In this document: piece by piece, positions 49,895 through 58,889 of the stretch
Layout: every line of letters starts with the position of its first letter
Numbering within the stretch: the stretch's first letter is position 1
Assembly (NCBI GenBank): GCA_900074745.1
Contig: LT598466.1
Location: 806,001 to 870,000, forward strand
Direction: 5' to 3'
Length of the DNA stretch: 64,000 nucleotides
Source of the DNA: Lachancea mirantina
Lineage: Eukaryota > Ascomycota > Saccharomycetes > Saccharomycetales > Saccharomycetaceae
Program-made: the position numbers and the translations under genes
The notes under the pieces: model-generated
Told to the model about the DNA's origin: nothing
What the model saw: the letters and a program-made list of their open reading frames with translations, nothing else
The model's database searches: none

Positions 49895-51331
49895 TCAATA
49901 CTTAAAATCTGTATCTTCTCGGTCACTAGTATCGGGGTTTCCTGTTTCATAGTCATCAACAGAGTCCTTATCCTTTTGCTTGGATCCACGCTGCGCTATT
50001 TCATAAGTACGACCACTCCCGGTAAGTTGACTACTAGTCCCATCAGTTTTTTCCTTTATAACAGTGTAGAGTGGCTTGTTTTGATCACTGGGTTTTTCTT
50101 CGGGAATATTTTCCAAAAATGCTGCCACGGGCGCTGTCGTTGATTCGCTCTTAACCTCCACGCTTCTGATGGGATAACTATTGACATGTTCCTCGAGTTT
50201 TGGCTGCTCTTCATTATTCTCTTGTCTTTCGCGAAGGTCCTCTTCTACATCATCTTCGGTTTCGAAATCAAATATCTGGCCGAACAAGGTCTCCTCGTTT
50301 TTAGAGCCCCGATTTACGGAAAGGGTCCCATATATGTCATTCGTGAGATTTTCTATTTCCCAATTTATACCTGCTACCAGGTAAGTTGGGTAAGCAGGGG
50401 GCATTCCGAGTTCTTTAAATTTCACGCACCAAGGTGGAAGCTTGCCCTCTGGAAGACGCATGGCCGCTCTGAGTTTTTTGCTGATTTTGCCCGGTACAAC
50501 CTTCCGTTCACGTTTCTTCCAAGCTGCCTCTTCACAAAGGTTTCTGTTCTCGTAATACAAGTCGCCATAGCCCAGAAGTAAGTCAGGTTTCCACTTGGAC
50601 CCTAGTTTAAAAAAAGTGTTGTAAAGCCTCTTGTAGTCTAGATCGAGTGTACCCATTTTGGGTTGTATTCTAGCGCGTGAAACTTCTTTGAGTGAAGCAT
50701 CCAACTGCCCCTCTTTGGCTGGTAAAGTCTGCCTCATTTCCTCAATTTTGGTGTCTTTGATAATATCCGGCAACTCAAAGGGTCTCTTTGTCATCAGGGA
50801 CCGGCCCGACAAATACTCTCGCTTCAATTGCCAATGGCTCGGTACAGAAACAATGTTTTTTTGAGATTTGATAGTTGCTAGCAAGAAAGGATCTGGTGCG
50901 TCGCGATCGTACCATTCGATGACTTCTGGGTGCGGTACAGAGGCCTTAAGCGCCGACAGCGCCGGCTTCTTCAGTTTGCGCAATTTCCTGCTTGATAAGA
51001 TGCCCTCTGGTGGCGGAATAGCATCAGATGCGTCAGGATCTCCATTTTCTTCCAATATGGTTGTTGATCGCACTACAGTGGTTCTTTCTTCGCTTGAAGG
51101 AGAAGGTGGTGCCTGAAATTTGGAAAACACTTCGGCATACTCATTGGCAAGATTTATCTCCGGATCATGGACTTTGTTATCCGAATTTACGCCGTTTTCG
51201 CCCACAACTCGACTGCCTTTGACCTCATCTATCAGACTTGCCAAGGCTTTTTGACGGCTCTCTGCGGTCTCAGGCTTCCGCCTCGCGACCTTGCTTCTTT
51301 GTCGCTTATGCGATTTAGACTTCCTGGCCAT
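49895..51331 (-). CDS. CUS1: U2 snRNP SF3b subunit Cus1
   Basis: 478 aa (S. cerevisiae 436). It is the SF3B2/SAP145 homologue that binds Hsh49 and helps U2 snRNP engage the branch site. The N terminus is very basic (RKSKSHKRQRSKVARRKP). The DUF382 core (about 135-255) includes PHPEVIEWYDRDAPDPFLLATIKSQ-type sequence and VPSHWQLKREYLSGRS. The proline-rich PSP motif region follows (LPEGKLPPWCVKFKELGMPPAYP, about 295-325, read in pieces). The C-terminal tail is acidic and Ser/Thr-rich. It is convergent with PYD2, 19 bp apart. Confidence 0.94.
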   Translation of the reverse strand: MARKSKSHKRQRSKVARRKPETAESRQKALASLIDEVKGSRVVGENGVNSDNKVHDPEINLANEYAEVFSKFQAPPSPSSEERTTVVRSTTILEENGDPDASDAIPPPEGILSSRKLRKLKKPALSALKASVPHPEVIEWYDRDAPDPFLLATIKSQKNIVSVPSHWQLKREYLSGRSLMTKRPFELPDIIKDTKIEEMRQTLPAKEGQLDASLKEVSRARIQPKMGTLDLDYKRLYNTFFKLGSKWKPDLLLGYGDLYYENRNLCEEAAWKKRERKVVPGKISKKLRAAMRLPEGKLPPWCVKFKELGMPPAYPTYLVAGINWEIENLTNDIYGTLSVNRGSKNEETLFGQIFDFETEDDVEEDLRERQENNEEQPKLEEHVNSYPIRSVEVKSESTTAPVAAFLENIPEEKPSDQNKPLYTVIKEKTDGTSSQLTGSGRTYEIAQRGSKQKDKDSVDDYETGNPDTSDREDTDFKY

Positions 51332-51648
51332 TGTATCGCGAACACACCTGCCTAGTGACTCTTTGGACAGGGTTGTTCGTTGGCACTATAAGTAAAACTG
51401 GTTTAACAAAAGCACTTTCTCTAGTACGATGAGTATCTCAAATGTCACGTGGATGTCATGAGAAAGTCACGTGAATCGCTTTACGTTGACCACTTCACAT
51501 CCTGGCGCAATGCAGATCAAGCTTTCCAAGTCTCCAAATTCGATTTCTGATGCCCCAATCATATCTAGTCGTCCCCGAGTCTGTTTCGCTTATCTCTTTC
51601 CTCATTTCAAACTCTTCGTTTAGCCTTGGACGCCGCGTCCTCCGAGAG
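51332..51648 (-). promoter_or_regulatory. CUS1 promoter with paired CACGTG boxes
   Basis: 317 bp. CACGTG occurs at 51446-51451 and 51468-51473, 22 bp apart, each preceded by GT. No other gene is visible. The BIL1-like gene ends at 51649. Confidence 0.5.
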
Positions 51649-51861
51649 TCACTGCTCCTCGAGACTCTCAATTGTCTTCAAAATAGTATCGTAACGCGCT
51701 TCAAACTCTTTATCATTCTTTTCCACCTGTTTCACAATAGAATTTATAGATTGTTCAATTTCAGATGCCAAATCAAAAACTGTGACAACTTGGTCACCGT
51801 TATCCGGTTTTGAACCGTCCGAAAGACTATCAGACTTAACTTCGACGTTCAAAGAAGACAT
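51649..51861 (-). CDS. BIL1: Small coiled-coil protein, probable Bil1 orthologue
   Basis: 70 aa. An acidic, Ser-rich N terminus is followed by a continuous amphipathic helix (about 28-70: DLASEIEQSINSIVKQVEKNDKEFEARYDTILK, in pieces), typical of a coiled coil. I cannot assign it from sequence alone. The position between the ISW2 region and RRG7, on the minus strand, matches S. cerevisiae YOR304C-A (BIL1, Bud6-interacting ligand of the formin pathway, 76 aa). It is divergent from RRG7 with 154 bp between start codons. Confidence 0.65.
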   Translation of the reverse strand: MSSLNVEVKSDSLSDGSKPDNGDQVVTVFDLASEIEQSINSIVKQVEKNDKEFEARYDTILKTIESLEEQ

Positions 51862-52015
51862 TTCACGCTTATAAATCGTCTGTTTGGCAAGTCTTTTTCA
51901 CTTTGCTGAGTACTTTGTCTTGTAGTGCTTACTATGGTTAATTAGTTGACGAACTTTGGAAATTGATGATATTCTGTTCCACGTTGGTAAGATATACAAA
52001 TAGTGGGTCAATTGC

Positions 52016-52734
52016 ATGATGAAGCTGATTAGCAGGTGTGTGTTCAAGCGATTGAACCATAACAGCAGTTTGCGGGCCTATATAGCTGCAAACAGTCGAA
52101 TTGCTGGGTCCACACTGTTCCAAGGCACGCTTTATGAGCACACGGTGGTTCGAGAACTAGAAGAGAAACTTTTGATGGAGAAACTGAAAGTATGTGGTGG
52201 AGCGTTTGATAAAGGGGTTGACATTCGAGGTAAATGGCCGATTGAGCGGATTTTCGAAGCATTTAATCAATGTTTGGACGAAACCGATGACCATGGAAGT
52301 AAAAGAGTGACGGTTAATGGAACAAATTTTAAACCATTACGTTATAAAATTGATAATTCGACGTTTAAGCCATTGAACATTCTAGTACAATGCAAAGGTT
52401 TCAAACATTCCAAGATTACAAGCAAAGAAATTCGAGAGTCTGTCGGAGCGTTTTTGTTGAATGTCAGAGACGTTAAACGTAATGCAACGATATTCTTCGT
52501 GGCGTCACCTAACCTGTTGACGCGTGATGGTCTCATGGCGATGAACAGTCTTGCCATTCCGATGATCTATATTCGGGTAGGAATGCTGAAAAGTCATCAA
52601 GGCGGGTACGATCTCGAGAACACGGGGAAACTCTCAAATTACTACGAAAATGAGTTTGCAGTTAAGCTCCTGGAAGGTTTTGGTATCGACGTTTGGCTCA
52701 AGACGCAATCCTACAAGAGGGCGCAGCATTAGGG
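52016..52734 (+). CDS. RRG7: Mitochondrial protein Rrg7 (restriction-endonuclease-like)
   Basis: 238 aa (S. cerevisiae 242). It is needed for respiratory growth or mtDNA maintenance; its mechanism is not known. The N terminus (MMKLISRCVFKRLNHNSSLR) is basic without acidic residues, a likely mitochondrial presequence. The body has a PD-(D/E)xK-like arrangement: GTLYEHTVVRELEEKL, then GGAFDKGVDIRG (Asp) and NILVQCKGFK (Q-x-K). Two tandem ATGs occur (52016, 52019). The stop lies at 52732-52734. Confidence 0.9.
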
Positions 52735-52823
52735 TGCTATACTGGGAATAATTGGTTTGTTCATAATGTCATTGCCTTTAACTTGCCTAAATACTGTAGC
52801 GCACGCGGAGAGTGGAAGCGATA

Positions 52824-54335
52824 CTAGAATCTTACCAGCTTTAATCCCACTGCGAAATATCTGGAAATGATAAAGCATATGGCACTTACCAACGTCAGCA
52901 TTCCTACCCAGATAACATAATGATCATACCCAGATGGCGTTTTATCAGGTCCAATAATGGCACCTGTTATAGGAACACCAGCAAGAATACCCACGGACAC
53001 CATTCCATACATAGTGGACCAGCGACGACCAAATTCCGATGTTTTGGATATCTGGCCGCAGCATACCGGTAATAAAGAAAATATGCTTCCAGAAGTGAAT
53101 CCATACATGGCGCTGATTGCGTAGAGGCATGGCAGACTTTTACCGAATGGCAGCCATAGCACTAATATCATTATGGTCAAGAGTATTAATGTCACAATAG
53201 CAACATTGAACCTGCCGTAGCGATCACTGAAATAGCCAGGTAGCCACCTTCCTGGGATGCCCAACGCATTAATGACCATAATCAACAGATAAGCGTCGGA
53301 ATTAGTATAGCCACGCATAATCACGTAGGCTCCGTAATAGGTCAAGCCTCCTGTAATGCTGATTTCGCCAAACATGGTTCCCAGTACGCAGAAAACGTAG
53401 CGTAGATCTTTGAAAGACGAGACGTCAAAGCTCTTGAGTACGTAAGTGTCGAAAACCCTTCTAAACTTGCCGAAACGGGTTTCCTCGGGGTCAGTCTCGA
53501 CGTTCGGCAGTCTTTCGCGGACCAAGAGAATTGCCAAGATATTGAGTCCCAAGTTTAAGAACGAGGTGTATCGCATCCCCCAAACGAACCCATAATACTC
53601 GGAACTGTCTGATTCCATTGCAAAACATTTGCGTTGTAAGATTGGGTACACGATACCCCCTATAGAGCCGCCAGAAGAGGCCAATGCCGTCGCTAGGCCA
53701 CGTCTGCGTCGAAAATAATGTGCCGGAGCGCTCACGAGCGGACTAACGAGAATCCCGTTCCCGAGGCCAAAGACTATCGAAAATGCAAGTATGAAATGCC
53801 ATGTCTTAGTAGCATTGGCTGTTGCGACAGTGCCCGCAAATTGAACGCATGAACCCACTATGAGTGGACTTCGAGCACCATTACGGTCGAAATAACTTCC
53901 GCTAAAAATGCATGTACCAAAATTCAAAAACAGCATCAGCGAAAAGATCCATCCGATAGTCGCGGAAGGTACTTTCGCGAGTTGGTGGGATTGAATATAC
54001 GTTTCCATGACACTCATGGTATTGACCATGCCAAAAGTCGTGGTAAGTCCAAAAAAACACCCAAGGACCACAATCCAGGCCCGAAACCCTCCTTCTGGAA
54101 AGTCGTCTGTGTCATCGTCATCGTTGTAATCGTCGTCATCGTCATCATCTTGCCCGTCAGTGTTCCGCTGCACCACATTGACGTTCAAGTTTTCATGCTC
54201 GGGCTCGAGACCACCGTTCTTTTTCGGTTTCTCCATGAGCTCGTATTCGAGCTCGCGACCAGATGAGGTTCCAGAAGCATCGTTTTCGAACTGTTTGGTC
54301 TGCTCCATATGACTCTTGCCCTCTGTGACTTCCAT
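52824..54335 (-). CDS. MCH5: Monocarboxylate-family permease Mch5 (riboflavin transporter)
   Basis: 503 aa (S. cerevisiae 521). It is a major-facilitator protein with about 12 membrane segments. Mch5 imports riboflavin in S. cerevisiae. A cytosolic N-terminal tail contains an Asp-rich tract (DDDDDDDYNDDDDTDDF, about 70-86) and then FPEGGFRAWIVVLGCFFG, the MCH family start of the first segment. Internal motifs GSYFDRNGARSPLIVG and DRYGRF fit MFS loops. The longest frame starts at a TTG; the ATG at 54335 is used. Family assignment is firm, and riboflavin specificity is by synteny (YOR306C). Confidence 0.88.
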   Translation of the reverse strand: MEVTEGKSHMEQTKQFENDASGTSSGRELEYELMEKPKKNGGLEPEHENLNVNVVQRNTDGQDDDDDDDYNDDDDTDDFPEGGFRAWIVVLGCFFGLTTTFGMVNTMSVMETYIQSHQLAKVPSATIGWIFSLMLFLNFGTCIFSGSYFDRNGARSPLIVGSCVQFAGTVATANATKTWHFILAFSIVFGLGNGILVSPLVSAPAHYFRRRRGLATALASSGGSIGGIVYPILQRKCFAMESDSSEYYGFVWGMRYTSFLNLGLNILAILLVRERLPNVETDPEETRFGKFRRVFDTYVLKSFDVSSFKDLRYVFCVLGTMFGEISITGGLTYYGAYVIMRGYTNSDAYLLIMVINALGIPGRWLPGYFSDRYGRFNVAIVTLILLTIMILVLWLPFGKSLPCLYAISAMYGFTSGSIFSLLPVCCGQISKTSEFGRRWSTMYGMVSVGILAGVPITGAIIGPDKTPSGYDHYVIWVGMLTLVSAICFIISRYFAVGLKLVRF

Positions 54336-55931
54336 CCACTTGTCCACCAACGTTCTCGCCGTGTAAACTTCTATGTCCGTGCTAGTATGTAGATACGTAT
54401 ATATGTTTTATGTATGTACGGAAGAGCGTTTCTGAGTCATTAATGGAGCTGTTGCTGCTGCTGCTGTGGCTGCTACCATCGCTGCCGTTGAGTCGCCCTT
54501 CGGCGTTCTTCGGTAACTCATCTCCTATTATGGTGCCTGCGATGCCAGTTAGTCATGTCGTGATGCGTTACCAAGCATGATTATGGCAGACTACTATAGG
54601 CGATCACGGGATCCCACCGGTAAATCACCGACGAATGTGGTAGTTTGCTGGCAATTTGCTAGCAAACTAACTACGTCTCGAAGCACCATCACTTTATATA
54701 CATTCCTTTAATAAGGATTACCAGCGTCCATCGTAGATATATTGAGGACTTGTAGCGTTGGTAATTCCAAGTTTTCCAAATAGGTCACTTTGTCCATTTA
54801 TAGTTGTTACTAGTTGTGAAATGAGATGAATTTTAAGTACGTGTACCCCTCTGTAATGAACTTGGTAATATAATCTCCCTGGAGCTGGTTATACCGCCTC
54901 CTTTTGTTGAAAGGAGCTGGCGAGAAGGTGATACCGTCAATTGCATCATCACGTGATCAAAGTGACAGAATAAAATTAGAAGAATGAACGGACGGTTCAT
55001 GACCGAGACGAAGTCATCGAAACCGAGTGATTCCGGTGGTGGTCATGATGTCGTCACACCCCGTCATCGCTGTAAGAGCGATCTAATAGGCGACGTAATG
55101 CTGGCTCACCGTCAACCTTAGAGGAAGTAACGGATTCCGAAATTGGAACAATGTTACAGAAATTGTATGAAAGGAGCTGATATGGCCAGGATTGTAAGTG
55201 GTCGTGGTTGTAAGATAGCCACGGAGAGATATAAGTACTCAATTCCTAATCCGCTTTATTATTTAGATCAATTATGAACGAATTAAATGAACAATTTAGA
55301 AACCTATCAACCTCCGACAAGGAAAACCTCGACATTATTAGCATATGAACTAATGCAAGTCCAATTTGACGACTATCGCGTATGCGCCAGTTGTCCTCAA
55401 TGTACTAATTTAGAGCTATGAACGAATTGATCCACCTCAAAAGTCATCTACCCACGCTGATAAGCCCAATATGAAAAGTAAAGAAGAGCTATGGCGTCCG
55501 TAAACTCTGAATCATCTTTTACATCGACTCCAGAAAGCCCACGCTAAACTGTCGTCTCGACCACGTGACTTTGACATATAATCACGTGACTCTTCGGATT
55601 GTATGCATCCATTCTTTGCATATTATTCACTTAAGACGACATAAAGCCCGCAGACACATGCTCCTAGCACGGTAGTACTTCTCTCTAAGTTATAATCTCT
55701 CAGTCTCTAAAGATCGTCACATCACCACTCACGACGCGAATGACCCGTCAAGGTCACGATTACTGTTAATGCCGTAGAGAAATTTAGATGATCAAGCCCG
55801 GTAACGTGAAAAAAATAAAAAGCGGTGGATTTAGATAACGATTTGATAAAATTGGATATATTTCAATACCAGGAACATTAAGCGGTTCGAACCATTTGAA
55901 CCACCTGAACGTCTTCAATTGATCATCAAAA
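54336..55931. promoter_or_regulatory. Divergent MCH5/YHM2 intergenic region
   Basis: 1.6 kb, no supported gene. On the MCH5 side lie a CTG-rich microsatellite (about 54450-54475), two overlapping CGG-N7-CCG arrays at 54607-54630 (zinc-cluster-type sites), and an inverted repeat TAGTTTGCT / AGCAAACTA at 54641-54669. ATCACGTGAT lies near 54950. On the YHM2 side, CACGTG boxes at 55562-55567 and 55583-55588 are 21 bp apart. TATGAACGAATT occurs twice (near 55273 and 55417). I see no solo LTR or centromere signature. Confidence 0.55.
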
Positions 55932-56867
55932 ATGTCAGCCGTTCCAACACAACCTGCAGAGCTCAAGAAAAAGCCTGTATCTTTTTCCAATATTTTGCTT
56001 GGTGCAGGTTTAAACATGTGCGAGGTGACCACCCTAGGTCAACCTTTGGAAGTTACCAAAACTACTATGGCAGCGCATCGCGATTTGAACTTCCTGCAAG
56101 CAATTAAACACGTTTGGTCGCGTGGTGGTGTTTTTGGATTTTACCAAGGTTTGATTCCGTGGGCCTGGATTGAGGCCTCGACCAAAGGTGCCGTTTTACT
56201 GTTCGTTTCTGCGGAAGGTGAATATCAGTTCAAAAGGATGGGGCTCGGGAATTTCGGCGCTGGCATCATGGGTGGTGTTTCCGGTGGTGTGGCACAGGCA
56301 TATTTGACGATGGGCTTCTGCACATGTATGAAAACGGTCGAAATCACCAAGCACAAGTCTGCCGGCACCGCGAAGCCACAGTCTTCGTGGTCTGCATTTA
56401 AGGAAATTTACGCTAGAGAAGGTATTCGTGGTATCAACAAAGGTGTCAACGCCGTGGCTATCAGACAAATGACTAACTGGGGGTCTCGTTTTGGATTTTC
56501 CAGATTGGTTGAAGAAGGTATCAGGAAATTCACGGGTAAGACCAACTCTGACGAGAAACTGAGCGCAGTTGAGAAAATTTTTGCATCTGCGGTTGGTGGT
56601 GGTTTGAGTGCCTGGAATCAACCAATCGAAGTTATTAGGGTCGAAATGCAATCTAAGAAAGAAGATCCAAACAGACCCAAGAACTTGACAGTCGGATCTG
56701 CGTTCAAATACATTTACAAATCCAGCGGATTGAAGGGTTTGTACCGTGGTGTAACTCCAAGAATTGGGCTTGGCGTTTGGCAAACCGTGTTTATGGTCGG
56801 ATTTGGTGACATGGCGCGTGACCTCGTCGCCAGACTCACTTCGCAATCACCAACTGCGGCTCACTGA
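55932..56867 (+). CDS. YHM2: Mitochondrial citrate/oxoglutarate carrier Yhm2
   Basis: 311 aa (S. cerevisiae 314). It is a mitochondrial carrier that exchanges citrate for oxoglutarate, raising cytosolic NADPH, and is also found with mtDNA nucleoids. There are three repeats of about 100 aa with six helices. Degenerate P-x-[DE] carrier signatures occur at the first (GQPLEVTK) and third (WNQPIEVIRVEMQ) repeats, as in this divergent subfamily. KGLYRGVTPRIGLGVWQTVFMVGFGD closes the third repeat. It corresponds to YMR241W. Confidence 0.95.
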   Translation: MSAVPTQPAELKKKPVSFSNILLGAGLNMCEVTTLGQPLEVTKTTMAAHRDLNFLQAIKHVWSRGGVFGFYQGLIPWAWIEASTKGAVLLFVSAEGEYQFKRMGLGNFGAGIMGGVSGGVAQAYLTMGFCTCMKTVEITKHKSAGTAKPQSSWSAFKEIYAREGIRGINKGVNAVAIRQMTNWGSRFGFSRLVEEGIRKFTGKTNSDEKLSAVEKIFASAVGGGLSAWNQPIEVIRVEMQSKKEDPNRPKNLTVGSAFKYIYKSSGLKGLYRGVTPRIGLGVWQTVFMVGFGDMARDLVARLTSQSPTAAH

Positions 56868-57012
56868 TCAACACTAAATCATAATAAACTATAATTTGAT
56901 AGAGCTAACAAAAAAAATAGGGTACTTCTTTATCTTACAAGCGCTCGTAAAGGCCAAACAGGAATGGATAATGTGTAGGTTGTTTTTACTTTAGGATAGT
57001 TTTGTCTCCTTT

Positions 57013-58386
57013 TCATTTCGTGAGCATGCCCCATTTGTCGTAACCGTACAACCCAGTTACCGTCATGGCCAATCCAAAGATTTGTCCATATGAAAGCGAT
57101 GATTCCCAAACTAACGCAACACCTATTATGACAATACGTTTCATGATGTTTGCAATTGAGTATGTCACAGGTGACAGCATGCCAATTAATTGGAACGCGA
57201 GCATTGCTTGGAAGAAATGAGCAATTCCATGTATCGTTGCAAGCAAAATGACATGTGAGTTGAGATCGTGGAACACACTTTTGTCGCCGCGTAAATTGAG
57301 AAGTTCATTAGAGATGAAAAGTGGGAATGTCAACAAAAACCCGATACAGGAACAATAGAATAGAATTGTTATCTTGTCAATTTGCAACGGCGAAAGTTCT
57401 CTTTCGTCAAGGCTGGATTTCTTTTGGCCCGCTTTGGATGGTAATATGCCTGTCGATTTTTTGACAGTTAAGATACCTTTGGCGAAGATGTTTTGTGAGA
57501 CGAAAATGGCCATAGAAATGAGTGCGAAAAAGAGCCCAAACATGAAACTAGAATCTTTGCTAAGAGCGGAAGACGGACTTTTATGACCATGTGTGGACCA
57601 GCACGTTATGATCACTCCAAAAACCAAAGGAATTAGAGTATAATAAGTCATCGGAGAGTATTGTCTCCCCTTGGCAATTCTGAAGTACGCCACCGTCATA
57701 ATGGGCGAAAGTGCTTTCACAGAGTGTACTAATGACACGGGTATCAAAAACGTCGCCTTGTGAGACGTGATGTGACCAACAAGTTGGAAAATGCCCATTG
57801 GGAAAGTAGCAGTAAGTCCCATCTTACAAGGGAAAAGAAACCGGTGCAAAATGCAGTCTGTGAAGCTTCCATTCAAGTAAGTAGGCAAAATTCCCTCTGG
57901 GAACCTCAACACTGCTCTAGAAAGGTTTGTTTTCTTGGCCCGTTCAGAGCTCAACATATTCGCCATTGTAACGAACAAAAAACACAATGCCGCGCTTATC
58001 GAAAACTGCAGCTCCGTAAGCGCTACAGGATGAGGGAAGCCGCTTAAAATTGCCTTAGAGAGATTACTGGACACAGATGAAGTCACATACCAAAGACAAC
58101 ATAACCCGGTCACACGAACGTTAATCTCGGGTAAATACTCTTTAACATGAGGTGGGAAGAGTGCTACAAGCTTTTCACGCAACTCTAGCCCTTTTTCAGG
58201 TGGCGATTGGCGTTCATCGGTTTTTTCCAACAGGTTTTCTGCAAACCCATCATCTGATAAACCTGAGCCTACGAAGCTGCGACTAAGCTTCAGCATAGGA
58301 AACTGTTGAGAATCATACAGGTTCGTGTGCACGGACCCACGACGCTTCGTTGTCGTGCTTTGCGTAGCACTTTGAGTAGTTATCAT
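57013..58386 (-). CDS. SLY41: TPT-family transporter Sly41
   Basis: 457 aa (S. cerevisiae 453). It is an ER/Golgi multispanning protein of the triose-phosphate-translocator/DMT family, a multicopy suppressor of Ypt1 loss; the transported substrate is uncertain. The N-terminal tail is Ser/Thr-rich and hydrophilic to about residue 90. About ten membrane segments follow, beginning VTGLCCLWYVTSSVSSNLSK. The SFMFGLFFALISMAIFVSQNIFAKG and YSIANIMKRIVIIGVALVW regions are typical TPT. The upstream open frame starts at a TTG; the ATG at 58386 is chosen. Confidence 0.92.
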   Translation of the reverse strand: MITTQSATQSTTTKRRGSVHTNLYDSQQFPMLKLSRSFVGSGLSDDGFAENLLEKTDERQSPPEKGLELREKLVALFPPHVKEYLPEINVRVTGLCCLWYVTSSVSSNLSKAILSGFPHPVALTELQFSISAALCFLFVTMANMLSSERAKKTNLSRAVLRFPEGILPTYLNGSFTDCILHRFLFPCKMGLTATFPMGIFQLVGHITSHKATFLIPVSLVHSVKALSPIMTVAYFRIAKGRQYSPMTYYTLIPLVFGVIITCWSTHGHKSPSSALSKDSSFMFGLFFALISMAIFVSQNIFAKGILTVKKSTGILPSKAGQKKSSLDERELSPLQIDKITILFYCSCIGFLLTFPLFISNELLNLRGDKSVFHDLNSHVILLATIHGIAHFFQAMLAFQLIGMLSPVTYSIANIMKRIVIIGVALVWESSLSYGQIFGLAMTVTGLYGYDKWGMLTK

Positions 58387-58720
58387 CGTCCTTTGAGATG
58401 CCAAATGAGAACGCGAAGAAACTGCAGAAACCGTCAAAATTAATAGCGAATGAAGTGTCAGTTAGAATTAAGATTCTCTGACGTTTGGGAAATCTTGAAG
58501 TTCTGAGCGTTCTGTAGCCTTGAAAGCCGCTGGAGAAGCAGGAAACCTCGGTGTTCTTGGTGATATAACTAATTTATTTGCTTAAAATAAAGTTCCAAGC
58601 GATGGGAATGCTTGCATGTTTTTCTTTTGCAAGAAGAAAGGTACATCTTGAAAAGGCTGGTGCCAAAGGGTTTTACAAGTGATAGAGTTAGCCACTGAAC
58701 TAGGAAATAATTCAACTTAT
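58387..58720. other. Intergenic: SLY41 promoter and tRNA-Ala upstream flank
   Basis: 334 bp. I see no gene, no LTR-like ends and no strong motif. Confidence 0.5.
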
Positions 58721-58793
58721 GGGCGTGTGGCGTAGTTGGTAGCGCGCTCCCTTAGCATGGGAGAGGTCATCGGTTCGACTCCGGTCTCGTCCA
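58721..58793 (+). tRNA. tRNA-Ala (AGC)
   Basis: 73 nt starting GGGCGTGTGGCG. The anticodon loop CTTAGCA carries AGC, the T arm contains GGTTCGACT, and the 3' end is TCTCGTCCA. There is no intron. A T5 run at 58796-58800 terminates Pol III. Confidence 0.97.
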
Positions 58794-58889
58794 TATTTTT
58801 AATATCGAAAACGCTAGAAACCGGGCGATTTTTACCAGTTGTGACATTTTGAAGGGTATTGATTCGTCTAATGAAAGCTTTAACCACTT

